From assembly GCA_003599535.1 (NCBI GenBank), contig QZKQ01000113.1, positions 1-53,920 on the forward strand: a stretch of 53,920 nucleotides of DNA. The letters run 5' to 3'. A program made the position numbers and the translations under genes. Under the pieces are notes generated by a model. The model did no database searches and had not been told where the DNA came from. It was given only the letters and a program-made list of their open reading frames with translations. This DNA comes from Candidatus Zixiibacteriota bacterium (lineage in GTDB: Bacteria > Electryoneota > B3-LCP). How positions within the stretch are numbered: the stretch's first letter is position 1; every line of letters starts with the position of its first letter. Shown here piece after piece: positions 1 to 9,176 of this stretch.

Positions 1-1
1 C

Positions 2-622
2 CAGTTCACCTACAACGCCCAGCTGCAGAACCTCTCCGGGTCCTTCCAGAACGTGCAGGCCTGGATCATGCAGCGCCTGCCCAACGGCACCTGGCAGGGA
101 CCCCTGCTGGGCCCGGTGAGCCTGGGTATGCCCAATGGCGCCAACGTCACCCGCAGCCGCTTCCAGAACGTGCCCGGCACGGCTCCGTCCGGCACCTACC
201 TGTACTGCGGCTACGTGGGGACCTACAGCCCCATGGCCAAGTGGGACTCCAGCTTCTTCAACTACGTGAAGCTGGCCAGCGACGGGGCGGAAGTCCTGGT
301 GCATGACTGGGCCAACTGGGGTGAGAGCTTTGAGCTGAACGATCCGGCCCAGGTTCCGGCCGAATACGCCCTGCTCGGGGCCTATCCCAACCCGTTCAAC
401 CCCAGCACCACCATCGCTTTCGAGTTGCCGCAAGCCTCCCGGGTGACCATGACGGTGCACGACCTGTCCGGCCGCACCGTGGCCACCCTGGTGGAGGGCT
501 ACCGGGAAGCGGGCCGGCACGAAGTCACCTTCCTGGCCTCCGACCTGGCCTCGGGCGTGTACCTGTGCCGCCTCCAGGCCGGCTCCTACAGCAGCGTCGC
601 CAAACTGACTCTGCTGAAGTAA
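2..622 (+). CDS. Secreted protein, 3' part, with type IX/FlgD-like C-terminal sorting domain (5'-truncated by window edge)
   Basis: The frame is open to the left edge, so only the last 206 residues are seen. The final ~85 residues form a sorting domain of the FCB type: YPNPFNPSTTIAFELP, then a YD-like HDLSGR, VATLVEG, AGRHEVTF, LASGVYLCRLQAG and a terminal Lys right before the stop. In Bacteroidetes and relatives this Ig-like tail directs export through the type IX system and is removed or anchored at the surface. The upstream part (NVQAWIMQRLPNGTWQGP) looks like a beta-rich repeat region of a surface or extracellular protein; I cannot assign a function. A hairpin follows 28 bp after the stop. 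Confidence 0.8.
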   Translation, partial: QFTYNAQLQNLSGSFQNVQAWIMQRLPNGTWQGPLLGPVSLGMPNGANVTRSRFQNVPGTAPSGTYLYCGYVGTYSPMAKWDSSFFNYVKLASDGAEVLVHDWANWGESFELNDPAQVPAEYALLGAYPNPFNPSTTIAFELPQASRVTMTVHDLSGRTVATLVEGYREAGRHEVTFLASDLASGVYLCRLQAGSYSSVAKLTLLK

Positions 623-649
623 ACTTTCCAACATGAAGCGTAACGTTCA

Positions 650-670
650 GGGGCGGCCCACGGCCGCCCC
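650..670 (+). terminator. GC-rich hairpin after the secreted protein
   Basis: A perfect 9-bp stem (GGGGCGGCC / GGCCGCCCC) with a 3-nt loop, followed by TGTCGTTT. The U-tract is weak, so it is a plausible but not classical intrinsic terminator. Confidence 0.5.
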
Positions 671-823
671 TGTCGTTTACGCCGCAGCGGTAGAGTCCCT
701 GGAACGGCAGTGCCCCTCCCGTGGTTTCATCAGCAGTCAGGCGTACTCCCCAGCCTGGGGCGCCCCAGCCCGGCGGTTTACTTCAAAGCCTGACCGGACA
801 TTGAAAAAAGGGAAAAAAAGCTG

Positions 824-852
824 TTGACTTGTCCGGCAATTTTTGTTAGTTT
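824..852 (+). promoter_or_regulatory. Probable sigma-70-type promoter
   Basis: TTGACT and TAGTTT with 17-bp spacing. The -35 matches the other promoters of the window; the -10 is a weaker match than the TATATT seen elsewhere. Transcription would run into the terminator at 927-962. Confidence 0.4.
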
Positions 853-926
853 AACTATTCGCCTCCGTTTGCCACCTTCCTCCGTATATATATTGTATAA
901 GAATCTATTTATATTGAACTAAAACG

Positions 927-962
927 AGGAGCCCCCGCAGGCCCCGGGTGGCTCCTTTTTTA
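927..962 (+). terminator. Intrinsic terminator with no gene directly before it
   Basis: AGGAGCC pairs with GGCTCCT, extended by CCC/GGG inside, followed by TTTTTT. It lies about 75 bp downstream of a -10-like box and 120 bp upstream of the next start codon, so it would end either an RNA of 50-100 nt or a leader transcript. Confidence 0.65.
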
Positions 963-1085
963 CTAAGGTGAGTTCGCTCCGGAACGCTTAAAGGGGCACT
1001 GCTTTGCATTTTTCTGATTATCACCGGGGCAAAGCGGTTCCGTGCAGCTTTAGAAACTGAGTTGGACTGATCATAGAGGATTCTC

Positions 1086-2402
1086 ATGAACCGAAAGCGG
1101 ATCATCATCATGGGCGCCGCCGGGCGCGATTTTCACAATTTCAACCTCATGTTCCGGGACCGCCCGGAATACCAGGTGGTAGCCTTTACCGCCACCCAGA
1201 TTCCCGACATTGAAGGACGGAAATATCCCGCCGCCCTGGCCGGCGAACTGTATCCCAACGGCATTCCCATCCACGCGGAGGCGGAACTGCCGCGCCTGAT
1301 CCGGGAATTCGACGTGGACGAGGTGGTCTTCGCCTACTCCGATGTGCCCCACGAATACGTCATGCACCGGGCTTCGGAAGTGAACGCCGCGGGCGCTTCC
1401 TTCGTGCTGGCAGGCGCGCGCGCCACCATGGTCAAATCCACCAAGCCGGTCATCGCCATCTGCGCCGTGCGCACCGGGTCCGGCAAGAGCCAGACCACCC
1501 GCCGCGTCAGTGAAATCCTGAAGGAGGCGGGCAAGAAAGTGGCCGTGGTGCGCCACCCCATGCCTTACGGCGACCTGGCCGCCCAGAAGGTGCAGCGCTT
1601 CGCCAGCCTGGACGACCTGGTCAAGCACCAGTGCACCATCGAAGAAATGGAAGAGTACGAGCCGCACATCCAGCGGGGCAACGTGGTCTACGCCGGCGTG
1701 GATTACGAAGCCATTCTGCGCCAGGCCGAGACCGAAGCCGACGTGATCCTGTGGGACGGCGGCAACAACGATATCTCCTTTTACCACCCCGACCTGCTGA
1801 TCACCGTGGCCGACCCCCTGCGCGCCGGCCATGAAGTCAGCTATCACCCCGGCGAGACCAATCTGCTGATGGCCGACGTCGTGGTCATCAACAAGATTGA
1901 TTCCGCCGACCCCGACGACGTGGCCGACCTGCGCATGACTATCCGCGAGCGCAATCCCCGGGCGGTCATCATCGAGGCTGCCAGCCCCATCTCGGTGGAA
2001 GATCCCGCCGTCATCGCCGGCAAGCGCGTGCTGGTGATCGAGGACGGCCCCACCCTGACTCACGGGGAGATGACCTTCGGAGCCGGCGTGGTGGCGGCCG
2101 AGAAGTTCGGCGCCGAAGACCTGGTGGATCCCCGCGAATTCGCCGTCGGCACCATCGTGGACGTGTTCGAGAAGTATCCCGATACCGGCACCCTGCTGCC
2201 CGCCATGGGCTATGGCGCCCAGCAGGTGAAGGATCTGGAGGCCACCATCGCCGCCGCCGATTGCGAAGCGGTCATCATCGGCACGCCCATTGACCTGCGG
2301 CGCATCATTAACATTGACAAGCCCTCCGTGCGGGTGACCTATGACCTGCAGGAAATCGGCCGCCCCAACCTGACCGACGTCCTGGCCCGGTTCCTGAAAT
2401 AA
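1086..2402 (+). CDS. Cyclic 2,3-diphosphoglycerate synthetase-like P-loop GTPase
   Basis: A 438-residue protein of the family named after archaeal cyclic 2,3-bisphosphoglycerate synthetase. Visible are an N-terminal Rossmann-like segment (RIIIMGAAGRDFHNFN), a Walker A motif AVRTGSGKSQTT near residue 130, WDGGNND as the Walker B region and a G4-like VVINKID near residue 260. The length fits the family. Bacterial members are often annotated simply as GTPases and their substrate is not established, so formation of cyclic 2,3-diphosphoglycerate here is only a family-based guess. AGAGGA sits 5 bp before the ATG. It is followed after 12 bp by carbamate kinase, so the two are probably one operon, which may suggest a role near carbamoyl phosphate or nucleotide metabolism. 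Confidence 0.8.
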   Translation: MNRKRIIIMGAAGRDFHNFNLMFRDRPEYQVVAFTATQIPDIEGRKYPAALAGELYPNGIPIHAEAELPRLIREFDVDEVVFAYSDVPHEYVMHRASEVNAAGASFVLAGARATMVKSTKPVIAICAVRTGSGKSQTTRRVSEILKEAGKKVAVVRHPMPYGDLAAQKVQRFASLDDLVKHQCTIEEMEEYEPHIQRGNVVYAGVDYEAILRQAETEADVILWDGGNNDISFYHPDLLITVADPLRAGHEVSYHPGETNLLMADVVVINKIDSADPDDVADLRMTIRERNPRAVIIEAASPISVEDPAVIAGKRVLVIEDGPTLTHGEMTFGAGVVAAEKFGAEDLVDPREFAVGTIVDVFEKYPDTGTLLPAMGYGAQQVKDLEATIAAADCEAVIIGTPIDLRRIINIDKPSVRVTYDLQEIGRPNLTDVLARFLK

Positions 2403-2414
2403 GGTAGCGCCGGA

Positions 2415-3362
2415 ATGTTGACTCGCACCGCGGTGGTGGCGCTGGGGGGCAACGCCATCTCCGACCCTTCCGGAGACCCCAGCATCCCTCACCAATTCGC
2501 CCAGACGCGCAAGTCGCTGGTGGGGATCATCGAACTGCTCCATAAGGGCTACCGCTTGGCCATCACCCACGGCAACGGCCCCCAGGTGGGCGAAGCGCTG
2601 CTCCGCATGGAGCATTCGCTGGATCTCTGTCCGCCCCGGCCCCTGGGCATCCTGGTGGCCGATACCCAGGGCGGCATCGGATACATGATCGAGCAGTCCC
2701 TGCAGAACGGCCTGCGCTGGCAGGGATTGGACCGCCGGGTGGCGACCCTGGTCACCCAGGTGGTGGTGGACCAGAACGATCCCGAGCTGCTGAAGCCCAG
2801 CAAGTTCATTGGCCGGGCCTACAGCGCCGCGGAAGCCGAAGCCCTGGTCCGCGATCACGGCTGGGTTCTGCGCGAAGACCGGGGCCGCGGATTCCGCCGG
2901 GTGGTCGGTTCGCCCCGGCCGCTGGCCATCGTCAACCGGGACGCCATCCGCCGCCTGATGGACGACGGGTACATCGTCATCTGCGTGGGCGGAGGCGGCA
3001 TCCCCGTCTTCGTCATGGCCAACGGCTTCTACGAAGGGGTGGACGCGGTGGTGGACAAGGATCGCGCCGCCGCGGTCCTGGCCCGCGACGTCGGCGCCCA
3101 GGACCTCTTCATCCTGACGGCGGTGGACCGCGTGGCGCTGGACTTCGGTACCCCCCAGCAGACGGAGCTGGACAGGCTGACCATCTCCCAGGCGAAGCAG
3201 TACCTGCAGGAAGGCCAGTTCCCTCCCGGCAGCATGGGCCCCAAGATCGAGGCCGCGGTGCAGTTCATCGAAAGCGGCGGAGAACGCGCCCTGATCTCTT
3301 CGGTGGAGCGGGTCATTGACGCCGTCCACGGGGAGACCGGGACGTGGATCGTGCGGGAGTAA
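2415..3362 (+). CDS. arcC: Carbamate kinase
   Basis: A 315-residue amino-acid-kinase-fold protein that interconverts carbamoyl phosphate + ADP and carbamate + ATP. Diagnostic segments are VVALGGNAI at the N-terminus, ITHGNGPQVG near residue 55, VTQVVVDQNDP, KPSKFIG, VICVGGGGIPV near residue 195, VDKDRAAAVLA and FPPGSMGPKIEAA near 275. Length and motif order are normal. No arginine deiminase or ornithine carbamoyltransferase is in the window, so the source of carbamoyl phosphate is unknown; purine or agmatine breakdown and carbamoyl-phosphate supply are all possible. It is separated by only 12 bp from the upstream GTPase gene. Confidence 0.95.
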   Translation: MLTRTAVVALGGNAISDPSGDPSIPHQFAQTRKSLVGIIELLHKGYRLAITHGNGPQVGEALLRMEHSLDLCPPRPLGILVADTQGGIGYMIEQSLQNGLRWQGLDRRVATLVTQVVVDQNDPELLKPSKFIGRAYSAAEAEALVRDHGWVLREDRGRGFRRVVGSPRPLAIVNRDAIRRLMDDGYIVICVGGGGIPVFVMANGFYEGVDAVVDKDRAAAVLARDVGAQDLFILTAVDRVALDFGTPQQTELDRLTISQAKQYLQEGQFPPGSMGPKIEAAVQFIESGGERALISSVERVIDAVHGETGTWIVRE

Positions 3363-3410
3363 CGGCCCTCCTGAACAGGGTGAAGCGTGGGCCGATTTGT
3401 AATGGCAATC

Positions 3411-3442
3411 TTGTCAATCTCCTAAAATTGTCACGATATAAA
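3411..3442 (+). promoter_or_regulatory. Probable promoter of sucC with very short leader
   Basis: TTGTCA (3411-3416) followed by GATATAAA (3435-3442). The -10 region ends only 11 bp before the sucC ATG and there is no Shine-Dalgarno sequence in between, so a transcript from here would have a leader of about 4-8 nt. Confidence 0.45.
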
Positions 3443-3453
3443 CTCTTGATGCC

Positions 3454-4662
<1,209 letters not shown>

Positions 4663-4730
4663 TTCCGGCCCGGGCCCCCGAGGCGCGAACGCATCCCTTG
4701 TGAATCCTTTCCGACTTTGGTCAAGTTTAA

Positions 4731-4736
4731 TATAAT
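4731..4736 (+). promoter_or_regulatory. TATAAT box just before sucD
   Basis: A perfect TATAAT 12 bp before the sucD ATG, with no good -35 at 16-18 bp and no Shine-Dalgarno motif before the ATG. If used, it gives a near-leaderless sucD mRNA of about 5-7 nt leader. It could equally be chance in an AT-rich spacer. Confidence 0.4.
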
Positions 4737-4748
4737 CCGGTACATTCC

Positions 4749-5618
4749 ATGGCCATTCTAGTTGACAAATCCTCCCGCGTCATCGTCCAGGGTTTCACCG
4801 GCGGCGAAGGCACCTTCCACGCCGGACAAATGCTGGAATACGGCACCCAGGTCGTCGGCGGGGTGACCCCCGGCAAGGGTGGTCAGAAACACCTCGGCCT
4901 GCCGGTGTTCAACACCGTGGCCGACGCCGCCCGGGACACCGGCGCCAACGTATCGGTCATCTTCGTCCCCGCCCAGTTTGCCGCCGAAGCCATCATGGAA
5001 GCGGCCGAAGCGGAGCTCGACCTGGTGGTCTGCATCACCGAAGGCATCCCCACCCGCGACATGCTGGCGGCCCACACCTTCCTGGCCAAGACCCGCACCC
5101 GGCTGATCGGCCCCAACTGCCCCGGCGTCATCAGCCCGGGCAAATGCAAGTTGGGCATCATGCCCGGCTTCATCCACCAGGAAGGCCACGTCGGCGTCAT
5201 TTCCCGGTCCGGCACCCTGACCTACGAGGCCGTGGGTCAGCTATCCGCCCAGGGACTGGGGCAGTCCACCTGTATCGGCATCGGCGGCGACCCGGTCATC
5301 GGGTCCACCTTCACCGATCTGCTGAAGCTGTTCAGGGACGACGGCGAGACCGAGGCGGTAGTCATGATCGGCGAGATCGGCGGCAGCGCTGAAGAGACCG
5401 CCGCGGCATACATCCGGGAGCACTTCAACAAGCCGGTGGTGGCCTTCATTGCCGGACAGACGGCGCCTCCGGGCCGCCGAATGGGCCACGCCGGAGCCAT
5501 CATCTCCGGGGGGAAAGGCACCGCGGCCGAAAAGATGGCCGCCCTGCGCGCTGCAGAGATCACCGTGTGCCAGTCGCCGGCGGAAATCGGCGCCAATGTG
5601 AAGAAGTTACTCGGTTAA
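4749..5618 (+). CDS. sucD: Succinyl-CoA synthetase, alpha subunit
   Basis: 289 residues. The CoA-binding Rossmann domain starts with [15 protein letters not shown] and GGVTPGKGG; the active-site histidine lies in [16 protein letters not shown] near residue 245, and [11 protein letters not shown] and [10 protein letters not shown] are the usual family segments. It carries the phosphohistidine intermediate of the SucCD reaction. The start is fixed by alignment to the family N-terminus (MAILVDKSS). The next gene, korD, starts 11 bp after the stop, indicating cotranscription with the ferredoxin-dependent 2-oxoacid oxidoreductase. Confidence 0.97.
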   Translation: MAILVDKSSRVIVQGFTGGEGTFHAGQMLEYGTQVVGGVTPGKGGQKHLGLPVFNTVADAARDTGANVSVIFVPAQFAAEAIMEAAEAELDLVVCITEGIPTRDMLAAHTFLAKTRTRLIGPNCPGVISPGKCKLGIMPGFIHQEGHVGVISRSGTLTYEAVGQLSAQGLGQSTCIGIGGDPVIGSTFTDLLKLFRDDGETEAVVMIGEIGGSAEETAAAYIREHFNKPVVAFIAGQTAPPGRRMGHAGAIISGGKGTAAEKMAALRAAEITVCQSPAEIGANVKKLLG

Positions 5619-5629
5619 CGAGGCAAGTC

Positions 5630-5926
5630 ATGAGCGATATAATCCGAAAGCAATCCCAAGGCAGGGACATTGTCATCATCATTGACCGGGACCTGTGCAA
5701 GGGTTGCGATATCTGCGTCAAGGTCTGCAAAACCGGCGCCCTGGAGCTGGAAGACGCTTCTGACAAGTGGGAGGGCGCGGTGGTGGCCATCAAGGACGTC
5801 GAGCAGTGCAACTTCTGCCGACTGTGCGAAATCCAGTGTCCCGACTTCGCCATCCGCGTCCTGCGCAAGGAGGAGGAAGCGAGCGTCAAACTGCCCGTGG
5901 AAACCAAGAAGACGGCAGCCGAATAG
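5630..5926 (+). CDS. korD: 2-oxoacid:ferredoxin oxidoreductase, delta (2[4Fe-4S] ferredoxin) subunit
   Basis: 98 residues with two canonical four-cysteine motifs: CKGCDICVKVC and CNFCRLCEIQC, which bind two [4Fe-4S] clusters and carry electrons between the TPP subunit and free ferredoxin. The start is chosen by GAGG 6 bp upstream, right after the sucD stop; an in-frame ATG-less extension into sucD is not supported. It heads a korDABC set in the usual order for this enzyme class. The C-terminus is short and Lys/Glu rich. Confidence 0.92.
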   Translation: MSDIIRKQSQGRDIVIIIDRDLCKGCDICVKVCKTGALELEDASDKWEGAVVAIKDVEQCNFCRLCEIQCPDFAIRVLRKEEEASVKLPVETKKTAAE

Positions 5927-5973
5927 GCCGTCTTCACCGCTTCATGAACATTCTGATCGCAAGAGGCAACACG

Positions 5974-7137
5974 ATGTCATCCGGTCATTCGGACAAATCC
6001 GAGATCGTCTTCTGGCAGGGCAATGAAGTCGTGGCAGAGGCGGCCATCGCCGCCGGCTGCCGCTTCTACGCCGGGTATCCCATCACCCCCTCCTCGGAAA
6101 TCGCCGCGGTCATGGCCGAACGGCTTCCGGAAGTGGGCGGCACCTTCATCCAGATGGAAGACGAAATCGCCGCCATGGGCGCCATCATCGGCGCTTCCCT
6201 GGCCGGCAAGAAAACCTTCACCGCCACCTCCGGGCCCGGCTTCTCCCTGAAAATGGAGAACATCGGCTACGCTTGCATGGCGGAAGTCCCCTGCGTGGTC
6301 GTCAACGTCATGCGCGGCGGCCCTTCCACCGGGCTGCCCACCGCTCTGGCCCAGGCCGACGTCATGCAGGCCCGCTGGGGCACCCACGGCGACCACCCCA
6401 CCATCGCCCTGGCCCCGGCCTACCACCGGGAGATCTACCTCTGCACCATCAAGTGCTTCAATTACGCCGAGAAGTACCGCATCCCCACCATGCTGCTGCT
6501 GGACGAAGTGCTGGGCCACTTGAGCGAGGGCATCCAGGTGCCGGATCCATCTGAGTACGAGATCTTCGACCGGGTCAAACCCTCGGTGCCGCCGGAAAAG
6601 TACTTCCCCTACGACAGCAGCTTCGGCGATGTGCCGCCCATGGCCACCTACTTCGAAGGCTACCGTTTCCATGTCACCGGCTTGAACCACAACCGCACCG
6701 GCTTCCCCACCACCGACCCCGAGATCTGCCAGCAGGAAGAGATGCGCATGATCCGCAAGGTGATGAAGGACGCCGAGCAATTGGCCGAGTACGAAGAATA
6801 CCGCATGGAAGATGCCGAGGTCGCCGTCTTCTCTTTCGGTTCCACAGCGCGCGGCGCCCGTGTGGCGGTGGATGAAGCCCGCAAGCAGGGGATCAAGGTG
6901 GGCCTGCTGCGCGCCATCACCCTGTGGCCTTTCCCGGATCGCAAGATTTACGAGCTGGCCCGGCAGGTCAAAGCCTTCGTGGTGCCCGAAGTCAACCTGG
7001 GGCAGATCATCCTGGAGGTGGAACGCGCCTCTCACCGCGATATGCCCATCGTGGGCGTCAACCGGGTCGGCGGGGTGCCCATTCCGCCCGGGGAGATTTT
7101 CAACAAGATCAAGGAGGTGGCCCGCGATGGCCGTTGA
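5974..7137 (+). CDS. korA: 2-oxoglutarate (2-oxoacid):ferredoxin oxidoreductase, alpha subunit
   Basis: 387 residues. GYPITPSSEIAAVMAERLP, QMEDEIAAMGAIIGAS, TSGPGFSLKMENIGYA, RGGPSTGLPTALAQADVMQA and THGDHPTIAL are the typical segments of the pyrimidine-binding/domain II subunit. AAGAGG 7 bp before this ATG decides the start; another in-frame ATG 30 bp upstream lacks a ribosome-binding site. It ends overlapping korB by 11 bp. Together with SucCD, the complex most likely handles 2-oxoglutarate/succinyl-CoA, but sequence motifs alone do not exclude pyruvate or branched-chain 2-oxoacids. Confidence 0.93.
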   Translation: MSSGHSDKSEIVFWQGNEVVAEAAIAAGCRFYAGYPITPSSEIAAVMAERLPEVGGTFIQMEDEIAAMGAIIGASLAGKKTFTATSGPGFSLKMENIGYACMAEVPCVVVNVMRGGPSTGLPTALAQADVMQARWGTHGDHPTIALAPAYHREIYLCTIKCFNYAEKYRIPTMLLLDEVLGHLSEGIQVPDPSEYEIFDRVKPSVPPEKYFPYDSSFGDVPPMATYFEGYRFHVTGLNHNRTGFPTTDPEICQQEEMRMIRKVMKDAEQLAEYEEYRMEDAEVAVFSFGSTARGARVAVDEARKQGIKVGLLRAITLWPFPDRKIYELARQVKAFVVPEVNLGQIILEVERASHRDMPIVGVNRVGGVPIPPGEIFNKIKEVARDGR

Positions 7138-7972
7138 CTATCTATACTATCTGCGCGCCGACAAGCTGCCCCACATGTGGTGCCCCGGGTGCGGGGTCGG
7201 GGTGGTGGTCAAATCCATGATCGGCGCCATTGACCAGCTGGGCTGGGAAAAGAACGACACCGCCGTGGTGTCCGGCATCGGCTGCACCTCGCGCGCGCCG
7301 GGCTACATGGACATGAACACCCTGCACACTACCCACGGCCGGGCCCTGACCTTCGCCACCGGGGTGAAGATGGCCGCGCCCGACAAGCATGTGATCGTCA
7401 TTTCCGGCGACGGCGACGCCACCGCCATCGGCGGCAACCACTTCATCCACGCCTGCCGCCGCAACATTGACATGACCCTGATCATCGTCAACAACAACAT
7501 CTACGGCATGACCGGCGGGCAGTTCAGCCCCACCACTCCGTACGGCGCCAAGGCCGCCACCACCCCGCACGGCAACATTGATCCCTCCTTCGATCTGGCC
7601 CAGTTGGCCATCGGCGCCGGAGCCACCTACGTGGCCCGCGGCTCAGTGGACAACGCCCGCATGGTGCAGAAGTACATCCGCGACGGGCTGGCGCACCACG
7701 GATTCTCCGTCATCGAAGTGCTGTCCAACTGCCATACGCAGTACGGGCGGCGCAACAAGATGTCCGATCCCATCACCATGGTGGACTGGATCGCCTCCCA
7801 GGTGGTGCCCAGAAACAAGGCGGAGAAGATGTCCCCTGAGGAGTTGCAGGGAAAAATCATCACCGGGGAGCTTCATCGCAACGCCGAACGGCCCGAATAC
7901 ACGGATGAATACCGCAAACTAATCGAGCGCGTACAGGCCAAGCAGGCCGCCCGCGCAGGAGCCCGCCCATGA
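7127..7972 (+). CDS. korB: 2-oxoacid:ferredoxin oxidoreductase, beta (TPP-binding) subunit
   Basis: 281 residues. MWCPGCGVGVVVKS near residue 14 and the thiamine-diphosphate/Mg site GDGDATAIGGNHF followed by VNNNIYGMTGGQ near residue 115 mark the TPP subunit. The start is decided by a strong AAGGAGGTG 7 bp upstream, lying inside the end of korA, so translation is coupled. It ends in an ATGA overlap with korC. Length is typical for the separate beta subunit of four-subunit oxidoreductases. Confidence 0.94.
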   Translation: MAVDYLYYLRADKLPHMWCPGCGVGVVVKSMIGAIDQLGWEKNDTAVVSGIGCTSRAPGYMDMNTLHTTHGRALTFATGVKMAAPDKHVIVISGDGDATAIGGNHFIHACRRNIDMTLIIVNNNIYGMTGGQFSPTTPYGAKAATTPHGNIDPSFDLAQLAIGAGATYVARGSVDNARMVQKYIRDGLAHHGFSVIEVLSNCHTQYGRRNKMSDPITMVDWIASQVVPRNKAEKMSPEELQGKIITGELHRNAERPEYTDEYRKLIERVQAKQAARAGARP

Positions 7973-8526
7973 GCGCCAACCGGTTTGAAGCCCGATTTTC
8001 CGCCGTCGGAGGCCAGGGGGTTATGCTGGCCGGAGACGTGCTGGCCTACGCCGCACAGAAGTACCAGGGGCGCTACTCCATTCAGAGCCCCACCTATACG
8101 GCCCAGGTGCGCGGCGGCCCCACCAAGGTGGACGTCATCATTGACGACGAGCCCATCATCTATCCCAAGACCACGGCCATCAATTTTTTCCTGTCCCTGG
8201 CCCAGGGATCGTACAATGCCTTTCTTTACGACCTGCGCGACGACGCCATCGTGGTGGTGGATCCCCACCTGGTCCACAAGTGGGATCCCAAATACCGCAC
8301 CTACGAAATTCCCGTCATCGAGCTGACCAAGAACCACGTGGGCAAGGTCATCATGACCTCCGTGGTGGCCCTGGGCATCATGATCGAGCTGACACACGCC
8401 GTGCCCAAGGAATTCGTGGAGAAGGCCCTGCTGGAGAAGGCTCCCAAGGGCACCGGCGAACTGAACCTGAAAGCTCTGAACCTGGGCTACGCCACCGCCG
8501 CGGAACTGGTGACCGTGCAGGGTTAG
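7969..8526 (+). CDS. korC: 2-oxoacid:ferredoxin oxidoreductase, gamma subunit
   Basis: 185 residues, the pyruvate/ketoisovalerate oxidoreductase catalytic-domain family. VGGQGVMLAGDVLAYAA near the N-terminus and YTAQVRGGPTKVDVIID are the family signature. It overlaps korB by four bases (ATGA) and closes the four-gene set. A GC-rich hairpin follows 40 bp later. Confidence 0.94.
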   Translation: MSANRFEARFSAVGGQGVMLAGDVLAYAAQKYQGRYSIQSPTYTAQVRGGPTKVDVIIDDEPIIYPKTTAINFFLSLAQGSYNAFLYDLRDDAIVVVDPHLVHKWDPKYRTYEIPVIELTKNHVGKVIMTSVVALGIMIELTHAVPKEFVEKALLEKAPKGTGELNLKALNLGYATAAELVTVQG

Positions 8527-8565
8527 TCCCCGCTGGTCCACCTCCGCTTCAAGGGTTCCTGACCC

Positions 8566-8598
8566 GCGTAGGGGCGGGGCCAAGCCCCGCCCTTACGC
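8566..8598 (+). terminator. Long GC-rich hairpin after korC
   Basis: A 15-bp stem with one mismatch (GCGTAGGGGCGGGGC / GCCCCGCCCTTACGC) and a 3-nt loop. There is no T-run, so it is either a 3'-end stabilising/terminating hairpin or a dispersed GTAGGGGCG-type palindrome of the kind common in environmental bacterial genomes. Confidence 0.5.
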
Positions 8599-8602
8599 AA
8601 TC

Positions 8603-8637
8603 AACAACCAATAACCAGCAACCAACAACCGACAGCC
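8603..8637 (+). repeat. Heptamer array abutting the ndk start
   Basis: Five consecutive 7-nt units: AACAACC, AATAACC, AGCAACC, AACAACC, GACAGCC, ending 3 bp before the ndk ATG, where the ribosome-binding site would normally lie. No purine-rich Shine-Dalgarno core is present. Confidence 0.85.
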
Positions 8638-8640
8638 TTC

Positions 8641-9051
8641 ATGGAACGAACCCTCTTAATCATCAAACCCGACGCCGTGGCCGGCCGTCACATCGGCGAC
8701 ATCCTGAAGATGGTCGTGGACGCCGGCTTTAACATCAAGGCCCTGCGCATGACCCGCCTGACCCGCGACCAGGCCGCCCGCTTCTACGCCGTACACGAAG
8801 GCAAGCCCTTCTATGAGCCGCTGCAGGACTACATGACGTCCGGCAAAATCGTGCCGGTGGCCCTGGAACGGGAAAACGCCGTGGCCAAGCTGCGCGAAGT
8901 GCTGGGCGCCACCGATCCCGCCAAGGCCGCCCCGGGAACCATCCGGGCGCTATATGGGTCCTCCATCGAGCGCAACGCCGCCCACGGATCGGATTCCGTG
9001 GAAAACGGCCTGCAGGAGACCGCCTTTTTTTTCGGGGAGAGCGAATTCTAA
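8641..9051 (+). CDS. ndk: Nucleoside diphosphate kinase
   Basis: 136 residues, complete. MERTLLIIKPDAVAGRHIG at the N-terminus and the catalytic-histidine loop NAAHGSDS near residue 117 are diagnostic; the phosphohistidine transfers gamma-phosphate between NTPs. Position after SucCD is sensible because SucCD can produce GTP. The start has no Shine-Dalgarno sequence; a 7-nt repeat array sits in its place. A GCCGGAA/TTCCGGC hairpin follows the stop. Confidence 0.96.
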   Translation: MERTLLIIKPDAVAGRHIGDILKMVVDAGFNIKALRMTRLTRDQAARFYAVHEGKPFYEPLQDYMTSGKIVPVALERENAVAKLREVLGATDPAKAAPGTIRALYGSSIERNAAHGSDSVENGLQETAFFFGESEF

Positions 9052-9059
9052 TCCCCGCT

Positions 9060-9079
9060 GCCGGAATCACCCTTCCGGC
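9060..9079 (+). terminator. Weak hairpin after ndk
   Basis: GCCGGAA and TTCCGGC with a 6-nt loop, 8 bp after the ndk stop; no T-run. Confidence 0.35.
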
Positions 9080-9176
9080 GGCCAATGACCCGTTGTCATC
9101 CTGATATCTGAAATCGAGAACCGGCCGGACCGGTTGGAGGAACGGAGGCTTTGCCGTCCGTTGCGGCCCGGCCGTC

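Larger units (their letters stand above)
623..1085. other. 463-bp intergenic region with promoter-like sites, an orphan terminator and a structured leader
   Basis: No credible gene. It holds the hairpin after the first gene, TTGACT (824-829) 17 bp before TAGTTT (847-852), a TATATT box at 889-894, an intrinsic terminator at 927-962, then nested pairing segments (980-985 with 1037-1042, and 1001-1007 with 1029-1035) before the next gene. The order promoter, terminator, second structure, gene is what an attenuated leader or a short independent RNA would look like. Confidence 0.5.

Noticed and set aside
633-827. 64-codon frame after the first secreted protein
   Set aside because: It runs through the terminator hairpin and promoter-like DNA, has no ribosome-binding site and resembles nothing.
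1071-3329. 752-codon open frame antisense to the GTPase and carbamate kinase genes
   Set aside because: It lies wholly opposite two clearly conserved genes, is His/Gly/Asp-rich with no recognisable domain, and is the expected by-product of GC-rich third codon positions.
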